A DNA stretch of 64,000 bases from Clostridia bacterium (lineage in GTDB: Bacteria; Bacillota; Clostridia; Christensenellales; CAG-138). The stretch spans positions 42,877-106,876 of the forward strand of contig JAFWMS010000032.1 of the NCBI GenBank assembly GCA_017545535.1. The letters are read 5' to 3'. Under the pieces are notes generated by a model. That model was not told the DNA's origin. It ran no database searches and worked only from the letters and a program-made list of their open reading frames with translations. Below are positions 43,755 through 53,273 of the stretch, in pieces; position 1 is the stretch's first letter, and every line of letters starts with the position of its first letter. A program made the translations under genes and the position numbers.

Positions 43755-44960
43755 TTACTTCAAATATGTCCGCCGACTCTGCGGCAGGCGCACCAAGGCG
43801 ACCAGCACCGCGCCGAGGACGGATATGCCGATCAGGACGGCGCCGCAGCCGCTCCACCCCATCCCAGTGATCATCGCTCCCGTCAGGGGAGAACTCACCA
43901 GCATGGCGAGATTGCTGAGCAGGGTAAACAAAGCGATGACCCACGTCTTCTCTTCAGATCCCCGGGCAGACAGCGGGATCATGGTCCACAGAGCCGTCGA
44001 AACAATGCCTTCCGCGAAGGGTTTCAGGATCACCAGGGCTAAAATCCATCCGTAGGAACGAAGGGAAAAGCCCAGAGCCATGCACACGGCGTATGCCAGA
44101 CTCCCCAGAAAGCACACGCGCTTCCGATCCGCTCTGTCCAGCATCGCCCCCGCCAGAAGGGTAACGGGGATCGCCAGAATGGAGGAATAGCTGATCAGTC
44201 GATTGGCCTTCACCAGCTCTATCCCCGCCTGCTCGTTCCAGAAGCTGGCCAGCCAGGTGGTGTGCGCCAGGTAGCAGAAGCAATAGCAGAACATGCATGC
44301 CGACAGAAGCCAAGCGTTTGCGTTGTTCAGCGCCTTGAGAAAGGAACGCAGTGGGAACGGTTCCCGTTGCTGTGAGCCCTGCGCTGCGGCGTCTTCCGGC
44401 GGCCGAGTGAACAGCAGGCACAGGCCGAGCGCCGCGAACGTAATGACCAGGCTGAAAACCCACGCCCCGCGCCATCCGCTTCGGCTGGCCACCTGCGACA
44501 CGAACAGAAAGCAGACGGCCGACGCTACGAACTGCCAGGATGACCAAAGTCCGGTGGGCAGCCCGCGCTTCTCCGGTGGGAAGCAGAGCGCGATGATCTG
44601 GGGCACTGCTACCGAGATAAGGCCGGCGCCGATCCCCTCAATGATGCGGCTGAGAAGCAGCAGCCCGTAACTGCGGGCAAAAAGGCCCAGGACGGAGCCC
44701 GCCGCCGCGCACCCCAACGAGTACAGGCAGGTCTTCCTCTCCCCGACCCGCTTGACGATGTAGGCGGCCGGGATCGCCATGGCCAGGCCCATGATGCAAA
44801 ACACGGAGGACAGCAATCCCGCCGCGGACTTGTCGATGCCGAAGCCGGTCTGCACCACGTCGATACAGGGCATCAGTTTTTTCTGCGCTATGGCTACGGC
44901 GATAGCGCTCAGCACCGCGCTAACGGTGATCCGCCAAGCTCTTGTCTGTTTCGTTCCCAT
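43755..44960 (-). CDS. MFS transporter
   Basis: This is a 401-residue, 12-helix major facilitator. The loop between helices 2 and 3 carries the MFS signature region 'AAYIVKRVGERKTCLYS', and 'PPEKRGLPTGLWSSW' fits the fifth helix region of the CynX/NarK-like or sugar-acid groups. It could import the operon's substrate or export a product; direction is not visible. The start at 44960 follows GGAGCAGCA. It lies 20 bp before ridA. Confidence 0.88.
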   Translation of the reverse strand: MGTKQTRAWRITVSAVLSAIAVAIAQKKLMPCIDVVQTGFGIDKSAAGLLSSVFCIMGLAMAIPAAYIVKRVGERKTCLYSLGCAAAGSVLGLFARSYGLLLLSRIIEGIGAGLISVAVPQIIALCFPPEKRGLPTGLWSSWQFVASAVCFLFVSQVASRSGWRGAWVFSLVITFAALGLCLLFTRPPEDAAAQGSQQREPFPLRSFLKALNNANAWLLSACMFCYCFCYLAHTTWLASFWNEQAGIELVKANRLISYSSILAIPVTLLAGAMLDRADRKRVCFLGSLAYAVCMALGFSLRSYGWILALVILKPFAEGIVSTALWTMIPLSARGSEEKTWVIALFTLLSNLAMLVSSPLTGAMITGMGWSGCGAVLIGISVLGAVLVALVRLPQSRRTYLK

Positions 44961-44979
44961 TGCTGCTCCAATCTTGAAA

Positions 44980-45018
44980 ACGGTCGGCCGGATAGGACAT
45001 GCCCGCTCAGCCGACCGT
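44980..45018 (-). terminator. intercistronic hairpin, possibly a leaky terminator
   Basis: A 9-bp perfect stem (ACGGTCGGC with GCCGACCGT) with a 21-nt loop lies between the amidohydrolase and MFS genes and is followed by TTTTC on the minus strand. It may reduce expression of the MFS and ridA genes or protect the upstream mRNA. Confidence 0.55.
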
Positions 45019-45039
45019 ATCAACTTATACTGTTATCGT

Positions 45040-46194
45040 TCAGCTGCGGTAGATCCGGCCATCGATCACCGTCATCTCACAGCGGCTCATAGCGGAGAAG
45101 GGGTGACCGCTGAACACGGCAATATCCGCGTCCTTCCCCGCTTCGAGAGAACCCAGACGGGCGTCCAGCCCGAGATTCTTCGCCGGCCAGATGGTCAGCG
45201 CGCGGAGGGCAGCTATCTCAGAAAGCCCTTCAGCGATGCACTTGCCCACGTACAGCGGCAGCAGGTAGGTGTTGTAGCCGGTGTCCTGCATGAGGGAGAA
45301 CTCCAGTCCGGCCTCCTCCATGACGGCGGGATTCTTCCAGGAGATGTTCTGGGTCTCGAATTTTGTCGGCTCCATCGCCAGGGGGCCCAGGACCATCCAA
45401 GGCTTTTTTTCCTTCAGGAAATCCTTGATCATCCACCCTTCGGTCACGTGCTCCAGAGAGTAGGTCAGTCCGAACTCCTCCGCAATGGAGATGGCGGACA
45501 CGATGTCGTCGCTCCGGTGGCAGTGGATCCTCACCTTCCGTTCGCCCGTCAGCACGGGCAGCATCTGATGAAGCCGGAAGTCGAACGGGGGCCGTTCGCT
45601 CTTCTCTTCAGCGATACGGCGCTTCTCCGCGTACTCCTGCGCCTTGCAGAAGGTCTCCCGCACAAGGGCGGCGACCGCCATGCGCGTAACGGGTGCCTTC
45701 TTGTTGTCGCCAAAGAATCGCTTCGGGTTCTCGCCGAAGGCCATCTTGAACATCTCTGTGCCGGGGATGATCAGCTCGGCGGCTGTCTGCGCTTCCTTCA
45801 GCTTCAGGCAGATGCCGTTGCCTCCGATGACGTTGGAGGATCCAGGCAGCGTGCAGACCGTGGTGAAGCCCACTTCACGGGCTTTGGCGATCGCCAGATC
45901 GCGGGGGTTGATCGAATCCGCCGCCATCAGGTAGGGCGTGACAGGGTCGGACCATTCATTCAGGTCGATCCGTGTGTTGTAGTTGTTGGGAGAGGATGCC
46001 ATGCTGATGTGGCAGTGTGCCTCCACGAACCCGGGGGTGACCCATTTCCCAGCGGCGTCGATGACCTCCGCCTCCGAGGGGATCTCAACGTCCGCCCCCG
46101 CGGCAAGAATCACGCCCTTGTCCCATACGACGGAGCCGATGTATGTTTCGCCGCGGACCACGTCCGCCAGCAGACCGTTTTTGACAGCATACAT
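45040..46194 (-). CDS. amidohydrolase-superfamily enzyme (imidazolonepropionase-like)
   Basis: The superfamily hydrolyses C-N bonds in cyclic amides and related compounds with one or two metals. The 384-residue protein has the HxH metal motif 'VEAHCHIS' (His60, His62), 'RIHCHRSDD' (His224, His226), 'LEHVTEG' (His249) and an Asp in 'LMQDTGYNT'. The N- and C-terminal beta segments form the usual composite sandwich. Its closest look is to the imidazolonepropionase/prolidase group (PF01979), but the substrate is not predictable. There is no signal peptide. It lies 15 bp after the ornithine-cyclodeaminase homologue; the ribosome site is poor. Confidence 0.9.
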   Translation of the reverse strand: MYAVKNGLLADVVRGETYIGSVVWDKGVILAAGADVEIPSEAEVIDAAGKWVTPGFVEAHCHISMASSPNNYNTRIDLNEWSDPVTPYLMAADSINPRDLAIAKAREVGFTTVCTLPGSSNVIGGNGICLKLKEAQTAAELIIPGTEMFKMAFGENPKRFFGDNKKAPVTRMAVAALVRETFCKAQEYAEKRRIAEEKSERPPFDFRLHQMLPVLTGERKVRIHCHRSDDIVSAISIAEEFGLTYSLEHVTEGWMIKDFLKEKKPWMVLGPLAMEPTKFETQNISWKNPAVMEEAGLEFSLMQDTGYNTYLLPLYVGKCIAEGLSEIAALRALTIWPAKNLGLDARLGSLEAGKDADIAVFSGHPFSAMSRCEMTVIDGRIYRS

Positions 46195-46209
46195 ACGCTT
46201 ATACCACGC

Positions 46210-47349
46210 TTACTTCCAGTGGGGCTCGTCCCAGAACTTGAAACGTGTGCCGACGCCCTTGCGCAGGGCCGTTTGATACATCTCGTAGATCCAGGCCACG
46301 TCCTCCAGGGCGAGACCGCCGGACATGAACACGGCATGATGGGTGTCGTTGGTCCGGGGATTGTACTTTCCGGACACCACCTTGCTCAGCTCCACCGCAC
46401 GGCCGAAGGGGACCTTCCCCGCCTCCACCAGCTTGAAGTACTGATAGGTTGAATACTGCCGGGCGCCGGGCCCGATGGTGCCGTCGGGTAGCTTCTGCGC
46501 CTCCATGGAATGCTCGTGCATCCGATGGCAGTCCACGATGAGGGTGGTCTCGGGGTCCAGATAGAGCTCATCGTCCAGCTTGCCGCCGCCGGAGATCAGG
46601 ATGGTGGCGCCGGGGCGGAGCCATTCGCTCTTCACGTAAGCGGGGTTCTGACCGGAGGAAGCGAGGCTGATAGCATCGCTGTTGCGGACCAGTTCCTCCA
46701 TGGATTTCACTGCGTCCGCGGGGATGCCGGTCATCTCGGTCATTTCCTTGCAGAAGGCCACGCTCTTCTCATAGAAGAGGTCATACACATAAATGTGCTC
46801 GCATTTGGGCATGGTATCCACCAGAGACAGACAGCAGGCATGGCTGATGACGCCGGCACCCACGATGCCTACGGTCCTGGCCGTGCTGGCCTGCAGATAC
46901 TTGTTAGCCACGCCAGGCATGGCGCCGGTGCGCATGGTGCTGATGAGGCAGCCGGACATGATCGCCAGCGGAGCGCCGGTATCGGTGTCGTTCAAGAAGG
47001 CGGTCAGGATGGAACGGGGCAGGCCGAGGCTCAAATTCTCCCGATTAGAGCCATAGAACTTGCCGCCGCAGGCCCGGAAACGTCCGCCCAGGTACCCGCA
47101 CATGGCCACATAGCGACGATCCGGCGTGGGCTCCGGCATGTTGAAGGTGGGCCTGTCCTCGGGGAAGGTGACCACGCCGCCGTGCAGGCAACCGTCCTTG
47201 CCGCTCATGCGCCAGTCGCCGGTCTCATAGATCTGGAACACGTCGATCATGGTCTTGACGCACTTGTGCATGTCCAGCACGCCGCATTCGATAAGATCCG
47301 GTTCGGACAGCAGCAAGGTCTCCAAAGTGGTGTCATGTTTCATAATCAT
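46210..47349 (-). CDS. ornithine cyclodeaminase / mu-crystallin family enzyme
   Basis: This family includes NAD-dependent cyclodeaminases, imine reductases and amino-acid dehydrogenases. The 379-residue protein has the Rossmann motif 'VGIVGAGVISHACCL' near residue 165 and the N-terminal dimer domain with 'STMRTGAMPGVANKYL', the conserved substrate-binding segment. It resembles proteins annotated as 'tyramine oxidase subunit B', a name without clear biochemical support here. It probably makes or reduces a cyclic imine or amino acid. The ATG at 47349 follows AGGAGGCAAACT. Confidence 0.9.
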   Translation of the reverse strand: MIMKHDTTLETLLLSEPDLIECGVLDMHKCVKTMIDVFQIYETGDWRMSGKDGCLHGGVVTFPEDRPTFNMPEPTPDRRYVAMCGYLGGRFRACGGKFYGSNRENLSLGLPRSILTAFLNDTDTGAPLAIMSGCLISTMRTGAMPGVANKYLQASTARTVGIVGAGVISHACCLSLVDTMPKCEHIYVYDLFYEKSVAFCKEMTEMTGIPADAVKSMEELVRNSDAISLASSGQNPAYVKSEWLRPGATILISGGGKLDDELYLDPETTLIVDCHRMHEHSMEAQKLPDGTIGPGARQYSTYQYFKLVEAGKVPFGRAVELSKVVSGKYNPRTNDTHHAVFMSGGLALEDVAWIYEMYQTALRKGVGTRFKFWDEPHWK

Positions 47350-47366
47350 AGTTTGCCTCCTGATTC

Positions 47367-47882
47367 TTATTCTTGTCGCAGCAGCTGCTGCACGATGTCG
47401 TGGATCCCCCTGGCGGGGTGCGCCTGTTTATACTCATCCTCCGAATACATCTTGAGGGCATCGAAGGGGCACGCCTTTACACAAGCCGGCTTCAGCCCGG
47501 CCTTCACCCTGTCGTTACATCCGTCGCACTTGACCATCTTCCCCTCTTCGTTGAAGCGCGGCGCGCCGAAAGGACATGCCATGGCGCAGCTGTGGCAGCC
47601 GATGCAGTTCGTGTTGTCATAGATAGTGAAGTTGGTCTCCTCGTCCTTGAAAAGGCAGCCGCAGGGACAGGCTTTGATGCAGGGCGCGTCTTCGCAGTGC
47701 ATGCAGGCGACGGAGATATAGGACCATCTCGTCTCCCCGCGGTATCCCTGCTCAAGGGTGGAGACCACGCGGAAGGGCTTCTCCCCCCGTTCCGTATCCG
47801 TATCGTTCTGGTCCATACAGGCGACGGAGCATGCGCCGCAGCCAACGCAGTTTTCAGTGTTTAAATCAAAAATGTACTTCAT
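47367..47882 (-). CDS. [4Fe-4S] electron-transfer subunit, DmsB/NrfC type
   Basis: The subunit carries electrons for the molybdenum enzyme encoded next. The 171-residue protein has four cysteine clusters: 'CVGCGACSVAC', 'CMHCEDAPCIKACP', 'CIGCHSCAMACP' and 'CDGCNDRVKAGLKPACVKAC', the pattern of four [4Fe-4S] centres in DMSO-reductase-type complexes. It has no signal peptide or membrane segment. It is 1 bp from the molybdenum subunit gene, and the start follows GGGGGAGTGAG. Confidence 0.94.
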   Translation of the reverse strand: MKYIFDLNTENCVGCGACSVACMDQNDTDTERGEKPFRVVSTLEQGYRGETRWSYISVACMHCEDAPCIKACPCGCLFKDEETNFTIYDNTNCIGCHSCAMACPFGAPRFNEEGKMVKCDGCNDRVKAGLKPACVKACPFDALKMYSEDEYKQAHPARGIHDIVQQLLRQE

Positions 47883-47883
47883 C

Positions 47884-50016
47884 TCACTCCCCCGCCTTTC
47901 TCACATTGCAGCGACTCTGACGGTATCCGGCAAAACCGGAATAGGGATCCAGGTGGTTGCGATCGATCAGGTTGTTTACATTCGCTTCCTTATAGCCATG
48001 GTACATGTATACGTCGCCGGGAAGTCCTGCGGCCGTAATATGCGCTTTCACACGAATCATGCCCACGCCGGTGTATATCTCCACCGTGTCCCCTTCCCTG
48101 ATCCCACGGGCATCAGCGTCCTTCTGATGCATATCCACCGTGGGCTCAGGCCGTAGGCTACGCGCCCAGGGGACCTCGTGCATCCGGCTGTGCAAGCCGT
48201 TGGCGATGCGCGCCCCGGCGATCAGCGTCAGAGGATACGCTTCCTCGTCCGCTGTATTGAAAGCGTCATAATAGGAGGGCAGCGGGTCCAGATCCGCGCG
48301 TCCCGTGGCGGCTATGGTTTCGGAATACAGCTCCAGCTTTCCGGACGGCGTCGGGAAGCCGTGCTCCAAGTAGTATCCGAGCGGCTTCGACGTATCCAGC
48401 TTTACCGGCAGCGGCAGCTCCGCTTCCTGCAGCTCCTCCAGCGTCACGGGCAAATCGCTGATGAAATATCTGAGGTCCGCCTCATATCCCGCCTTCAGCA
48501 GATTGTCGTCCAAGTCCATCCGCCGGGCAAGCTCACAGAGGAATTCCGCATCATTCACCGATTCGTACAGAGGCTCCACGACGGCCTTTGTGGCCGTAAG
48601 CAGGTTTCCATACCCCTTCAGGTTCACACGCTCCAGAGACGTGCATACGGGCAGCACATAGTCCGCATAGTCACAAATGTCCGTCTTCACGATGTCCGTG
48701 GCAACGATGAGATCCAGCTTTTCGTAGGCTTCCGGGTATTTGTCGGACTCCAGGAACATCCGTTGGTTCATGCCCAGGGCGACCAGCGCCTTGTAGGGCC
48801 GCGGATCCTCCTCCAGGATGGCGCGGAGCATGTCCCCCGCCTGCATCTCATTGGTCTTGGCCGCCCACAGTGGGAACCGTTCCTCTCCGATCCGTTTATC
48901 CAGATGCTCGGGCCTGGTCCCGTAGCAGAACTCCTGCTCATGGGAAGGGAATCCGATGGCTTCGGCCACGATCCCGTCCGAATCACCCAGGAGCGAACCG
49001 CCCTTCACATCGATTCCGCCGGTGATGACCATGAGAGAAATGATAGCCCGCATGGCGTTATAGCCGTTGATATGGTGGGGAATGGCCGCTGACGGTGTGT
49101 AGGAAATGGCGGGCAGGTTCTGTCCCATGACGTCCGCCGCCCTTTCGATGAGCTCGGGCGCGGCGCCGGTGATCCTGCTTACTCGCTCCGGGGTGTATTC
49201 CCGGACCAGGCGCTCATACGCATCGAATCCATGGACGTATTTGTCGATGTAGTCTTTGTCGATGTACCCCTTTTGGATCAGCAGGTTACCGATGCAGAGC
49301 GCCAGCGCCCCGTCGGTGCCCGGATGGATCTGAAGGAATACGTCGGCGAACCGCTCCGAAGTGGGGGTGACGCGGGTATCGATGATCACTATTTTGCCGC
49401 CCCGTTCCCTTATCCCCCGGAGCATTTTGGCCTGAGTAAACTTGTTGAACGCAGCGTTGCTGCCCCAGCCCATGTACACGCCCGCGTTCTTGGCGTCACC
49501 GCGGCATACCTTGCCGCAGATATCCTTCCACGCAATCATGGTCGCCTTGGCGCAGGCTGAGCTTTCCGTACCGTAGTTGGGAGAACCGAAGGAATAGGCG
49601 ATCCGTCGAAGCCAGGGACGCAGCCATTTCGTGTATCCCGTGTACCAGATAACGGAACTCGCCCCGTACTGCTCCCGGATCTTAAGAAGCTTCTTGGATA
49701 TCTCTGCGTAAGCCTCCTCCCAGCTGATACGCTCGTATTCGCCGCTACCGCGGGGACCCGTCCGGCGCATCGGGTATTTAAGTCGTCCCTTACGATAGAG
49801 ATACTGGCGGTTGGAGGCGCCGCGCACGCACAGGTGACCGTCGTTGTTTGGGTATCCGTCAACTCCTTCAACCTTGATCACCCTGCCGTCCTTCACATAC
49901 ACGCTCAACCCGCAGTGCGTCCCCGGCGCGCAGATGTCGCACAGGGAGCGGCGCACGGTGATCCCTGTGTCCTCGCCCGGCAACTTAGCTTTGATCCTTC
50001 TCTCCAACTCGTTCAC
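47884..50016 (-). CDS. cytoplasmic molybdopterin-bisMGD oxidoreductase, catalytic subunit
   Basis: This 710-residue protein belongs to the DMSO-reductase superfamily, which performs oxygen-atom transfer, hydration or (de)hydroxylation at Mo or W. An N-terminal [4Fe-4S] motif has Cys26, Cys29, Cys35 and Cys63 ('CDICAPGTHC' ... 'HLCVRG'). The likely metal ligand is Cys155 in 'GTESSACAKATM', as in the polysulfide/nitrate-reductase-like members. 'GWGSNAAFNKF' and the C-terminal 'MHEVPWARSLRPEP' bind the two pterins. No twin-arginine signal is present, so it is cytoplasmic. The start is GTG at 50016, after AAGGAGGATTGCG, overlapping the FAD gene by 4 bp. The substrate is unknown. Confidence 0.93.
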   Translation of the reverse strand: MNELERRIKAKLPGEDTGITVRRSLCDICAPGTHCGLSVYVKDGRVIKVEGVDGYPNNDGHLCVRGASNRQYLYRKGRLKYPMRRTGPRGSGEYERISWEEAYAEISKKLLKIREQYGASSVIWYTGYTKWLRPWLRRIAYSFGSPNYGTESSACAKATMIAWKDICGKVCRGDAKNAGVYMGWGSNAAFNKFTQAKMLRGIRERGGKIVIIDTRVTPTSERFADVFLQIHPGTDGALALCIGNLLIQKGYIDKDYIDKYVHGFDAYERLVREYTPERVSRITGAAPELIERAADVMGQNLPAISYTPSAAIPHHINGYNAMRAIISLMVITGGIDVKGGSLLGDSDGIVAEAIGFPSHEQEFCYGTRPEHLDKRIGEERFPLWAAKTNEMQAGDMLRAILEEDPRPYKALVALGMNQRMFLESDKYPEAYEKLDLIVATDIVKTDICDYADYVLPVCTSLERVNLKGYGNLLTATKAVVEPLYESVNDAEFLCELARRMDLDDNLLKAGYEADLRYFISDLPVTLEELQEAELPLPVKLDTSKPLGYYLEHGFPTPSGKLELYSETIAATGRADLDPLPSYYDAFNTADEEAYPLTLIAGARIANGLHSRMHEVPWARSLRPEPTVDMHQKDADARGIREGDTVEIYTGVGMIRVKAHITAAGLPGDVYMYHGYKEANVNNLIDRNHLDPYSGFAGYRQSRCNVRKAGE

Positions 50017-51287
50017 CGCAATCCTCCTTCCAGTAGATCGATGAAATCGGCCGGCAGCCCGTTCTTCATGAGCACCATGCGCTGCACCGTCGGCAGGTGC
50101 GCCGACGCGGCGGAACTCAACTGCTTCAGGAAAAAGCTCTTGAGTATGCCGCCCACCTCACTGCTGCCGATTATGTTCACGCATTTTAGGCAGCCTTTCT
50201 GCTGCACCGCCTTCACGAACAGGGGGCCCTTGATGTCCCCGTAGGTCACCATTTCGCCGATGGCCCGATTGTCACCGATGCCGATAAAATAAATATCCAT
50301 GAAATGGGTTATGTTGTGGGGGATCGTACCGCGGTAGACACGGTTTGCGCCGGCCATGTTGTGTCCGGCCGTGTCTCCCTGAAAACCTGCGTTCTGCCAG
50401 AGGCCGATAATCATCGTCTCCCCCGTCAGCAGGTTCTTTCCTTCGCAGCAATCCCCGGCCGCATAGACGCCGAACACGCTGGTGCGCATATGTTCGTCCA
50501 CCACGATGCCGCGGTTGACGCGGACGCCTTCGCCCTCCACGACCTCCTTGTTGGCCACCAGCTCCGTATTGGCGCGAGTCCCGATACACAGGCACACGAT
50601 ATCCGCCTCGAGCTCGGTTCCGTCGGAAAAGCGGACGCACCGTTCGCCGATGCCCGCCACGCCCTTGTGCCAGGCGAAACGGATACCGCGGCTCCGAACC
50701 CGCTCCTCCAACTCCTCCGCCACATCCCGGAAGGCCGCCACGGGGAACAGGAATTCCGCAAAGTCGGCGATAACGGTCTCAATACCCCTGTTGAGCAGGA
50801 GCTCCGCAACCTTTATACCCACCATGGACGCGCCGACTACGACTGCTTTCCTCACAGGCGTGGCGTCAAGATAGGTCTTGAGCCGCACAGCGTCCGCCGT
50901 GGTCCGCATGAGGAAGGCATGGTCGGAAGGGTACCCTTCGATAGGCGGAACAAAGGCCCGTGCGCCCGTCGCGACCAGGATCCTGTCAAAGGATTCGACC
51001 GAGCCATTCTCAAACACGAGTTCGCGGCTCTCCGCCCGCACGTGCGCCACTTTGACCTCGCTGTGGATAACGAAGTCGTACTTCGCCCGGATCTCCTCCA
51101 GGGTCCCGAAGGGGAACACCGCGTTGAAATTGATAGCCTCCGAAGCGTAGTAGGTGGTCAGCATGGGGTTGGCCGGCGGAGCGCCGGTCTGTTCGAACAC
51201 GTGGATCTCTCCTGAAGGGTCTTCCGTCCGGATGGCCCTCGCCGCGTTGAATCCCGCACAGCCGAATCCTACTATGGCGTACCGCAT
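50013..51287 (-). CDS. FAD-dependent NAD(P)-disulfide-type oxidoreductase
   Basis: The protein probably links the molybdenum enzyme to NAD(P)H. The 424-residue protein has an N-terminal FAD motif 'YAIVGFGCAGFNAA', an NAD motif 'AVVVGASMVGIKVAE' near residue 145 and 'GVYAAGDCCEG' near 270. The redox-active CxxC of disulfide reductases is absent, which fits an NADH oxidase or ferredoxin/rubredoxin reductase role. A C-terminal region with 'GCLKCVNIIGSSEVGG' could contact its partners. It is translationally coupled to the Mo subunit and 3 bp from dppF. Confidence 0.9.
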   Translation of the reverse strand: MRYAIVGFGCAGFNAARAIRTEDPSGEIHVFEQTGAPPANPMLTTYYASEAINFNAVFPFGTLEEIRAKYDFVIHSEVKVAHVRAESRELVFENGSVESFDRILVATGARAFVPPIEGYPSDHAFLMRTTADAVRLKTYLDATPVRKAVVVGASMVGIKVAELLLNRGIETVIADFAEFLFPVAAFRDVAEELEERVRSRGIRFAWHKGVAGIGERCVRFSDGTELEADIVCLCIGTRANTELVANKEVVEGEGVRVNRGIVVDEHMRTSVFGVYAAGDCCEGKNLLTGETMIIGLWQNAGFQGDTAGHNMAGANRVYRGTIPHNITHFMDIYFIGIGDNRAIGEMVTYGDIKGPLFVKAVQQKGCLKCVNIIGSSEVGGILKSFFLKQLSSAASAHLPTVQRMVLMKNGLPADFIDLLEGGLR

Positions 51288-51290
51288 ACC

Positions 51291-52280
51291 TCAGACCTCC
51301 ATCGGGGCGTCAGCCTCCATCCTGCCCTTGAGCTCCTGCCAGCGTTTGCATGCTACAAAATGGTTGGGTTCAGCCTCAACGAGCTGCGGCTGCCCCTTCC
51401 GGCACTGTTCGCAGGCATGGTTGCATCTGACCGAGAAGCGGCACTCGTCCGCCGGGTCGATGGGCGTGGAGATCTCGCCGCGCAGGATGATGCGCTTGCT
51501 CTTGTTGTGGATGTCAGGTACGGGAATAGCCGAAAGCAGGGCCTTGGTATAGGGATGGAGCTGGTTTTTGAACAGCTCCCGCGCATTCGTTTTCTCCACC
51601 ATCTGCCCGAGGTACATGACGCCGATCTCATTGGAAATGTGGCGCACCACGGACAGGTCGTGGGTGATGAAGATATAGGTCAGTCCAAGCTCCCGCTGCA
51701 GATCCTGCAGCAGGTTGATGATCTGTGCCTGGATGGAAACATCCAGGGCGGACACAGGTTCGTCACACACGATGAACTTGGGGTTGAGGGAGAGGGCTCT
51801 CGCCACGCCGATACGCTGCCGGCGGCCGCCGTCCAGTTCATGCGGGTAGGCGTTTCCGAGCCGACGGGCAAGGCCTACGGTGTCCATCAGCTCCTGTACC
51901 CGGTGCCGCCGCTCATCCGCAGACTTGTACATGTTGTGGATGATCAGAGGTTCTTCGATGATCTCTTTGACTGTCATGCGGGGATTGATGGAGGAATAAG
52001 GGTCCTGAAATATAATCTGCATATCCTTCCTAAGTTCATGCAGTTCCTTCTTGTTGACTCGAGTGATGTCCCGTCCCTCAAAAAAGATCTGGCCATCTGT
52101 TGGCTCCAACAGGTGGAGTATGACACGGCCCAAGGTAGATTTTCCGCATCCGGATTCACCCACGATCCCCAGGGTCGTCCCCTTCTCGATGGAAAAGCTC
52201 ACGTCGTCCACTGCATGCAGCAAGCCGCTGCCGGTTTTGAAGTATTTTTTCAGACCTTTTACTTCCAGTAAAGGAGCCAT
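51291..52280 (-). CDS. dppF: peptide-type ABC transporter ATP-binding protein (DppF/OppF)
   Basis: This 329-residue ATPase of a Dpp/Opp importer has Walker A 'GESGCGKS', a signature-like 'ELDGGRRQRIGVARAL' (usual LSGGQ is LDGGR here), Walker B 'FIVCDEPVSALD' and the oligo/dipeptide C-terminal domain with clustered cysteines ('CRFSVRCNHACEQC') that may bind a [4Fe-4S] centre as in other OppD/F proteins. The start is ATG 52280, with AGGAGG 7 nt upstream, overlapping the dppD stop. Confidence 0.94.
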   Translation of the reverse strand: MAPLLEVKGLKKYFKTGSGLLHAVDDVSFSIEKGTTLGIVGESGCGKSTLGRVILHLLEPTDGQIFFEGRDITRVNKKELHELRKDMQIIFQDPYSSINPRMTVKEIIEEPLIIHNMYKSADERRHRVQELMDTVGLARRLGNAYPHELDGGRRQRIGVARALSLNPKFIVCDEPVSALDVSIQAQIINLLQDLQRELGLTYIFITHDLSVVRHISNEIGVMYLGQMVEKTNARELFKNQLHPYTKALLSAIPVPDIHNKSKRIILRGEISTPIDPADECRFSVRCNHACEQCRKGQPQLVEAEPNHFVACKRWQELKGRMEADAPMEV

Positions 52281-53263
52281 CACGCATCCTCCTTTCCGAT
52301 CCCACGGACATGGCATTTTACGAAATGTCCCGGTTCGATCTCAACTGGTTTGGGATTGCTTTGCCGACAAGCGTCCGTCGCATAGGGGCAGCGGGGATGG
52401 AAGGCGCAACCGGCGGGCAGGTTCATGGGATCCGGAGCGAGTCCCTTGATGGGGTTAAGCCGTTCTCCTTCCTCACTGTCCAACCGAGGCAAGCAGTTGA
52501 AGAGACCTTCCGTATACGGATGAGTGCCCCTGTCGAAGATGTCCTCCGCCGTCCCGCTTTCAACAATCTCTCCAGCATAGATGACGGCCACCTTGTCGCA
52601 AACCTCAGCCACGATGCCCAAATCGTGGGTGATCAGCAGCATGGAGGTGTTGAACTTATCCTTCAAGTCTTTTATCAACTCCAACACCTGAGCCTGTATG
52701 GTCACGTCCAAAGCGGTGGTAGGTTCGTCCGCGATCAGGAGTCTGGGGTTGCAGGCCAGTGCAATGGCTATGACCACCCGCTGCTTCATGCCGCCGGAGA
52801 ACTCATGAGGATAGGCCGTATACCGGGAACCGGAGATCCCGACCATCTCCAACATTTCCTGGGCTTTTTTAGTCGCCTCTGCCCGGGAAACCTTGCTGTG
52901 GAGGCGGACCACCTCGGCAATCTGTTCTCCCACAGTGAGGACCGGGTTCAGGGAGGTCATGGGATCCTGGAAGATCATGGCCACGTCATGGCCGCGCATG
53001 CGCCTGAGCTGTCCCTTGGACATCTTCAGCACGTCCTTCCCATCCAGCAGGATCTCGCCGCTTTCATACTTGCCCTGAGGTTCGGGCACCAGCTTCAAAA
53101 TGGCTTTGGCCGTGGTGGTCTTGCCTGCGCCTGTTTCGCCCACCAAGCCAAGGGTCTCGCCTTTTCCCAAAGAGAAACTTAGGTCATTCACCGCTTTGAT
53201 GGGTTTCCCATCACGATAATAGTAAACGGTAAGGTTTTTGATATCCAAAAGATTTTCGCTCAT
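52280..53263 (-). CDS. dppD: peptide-type ABC transporter ATP-binding protein (DppD/OppD)
   Basis: The second ATPase of the importer has 327 residues, Walker A 'GETGAGKT', signature '[12 protein letters not shown]', Walker B '[12 protein letters not shown]' and the C-terminal '[16 protein letters not shown]' domain. Both ATPase signatures are intact enough for activity. The ATG at 53263 (GAGGTGACCAGC upstream) is preferred over a GTG 9 bp earlier. Confidence 0.94.
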   Translation of the reverse strand: MSENLLDIKNLTVYYYRDGKPIKAVNDLSFSLGKGETLGLVGETGAGKTTTAKAILKLVPEPQGKYESGEILLDGKDVLKMSKGQLRRMRGHDVAMIFQDPMTSLNPVLTVGEQIAEVVRLHSKVSRAEATKKAQEMLEMVGISGSRYTAYPHEFSGGMKQRVVIAIALACNPRLLIADEPTTALDVTIQAQVLELIKDLKDKFNTSMLLITHDLGIVAEVCDKVAVIYAGEIVESGTAEDIFDRGTHPYTEGLFNCLPRLDSEEGERLNPIKGLAPDPMNLPAGCAFHPRCPYATDACRQSNPKPVEIEPGHFVKCHVRGIGKEDA

Positions 53264-53273
53264 GCTGGTCACC

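Noticed and set aside
43735..43944. N-terminal extension of RidA
   Set aside because: It overlaps the MFS gene in another frame, and the short form has the canonical RidA start with a ribosome site.
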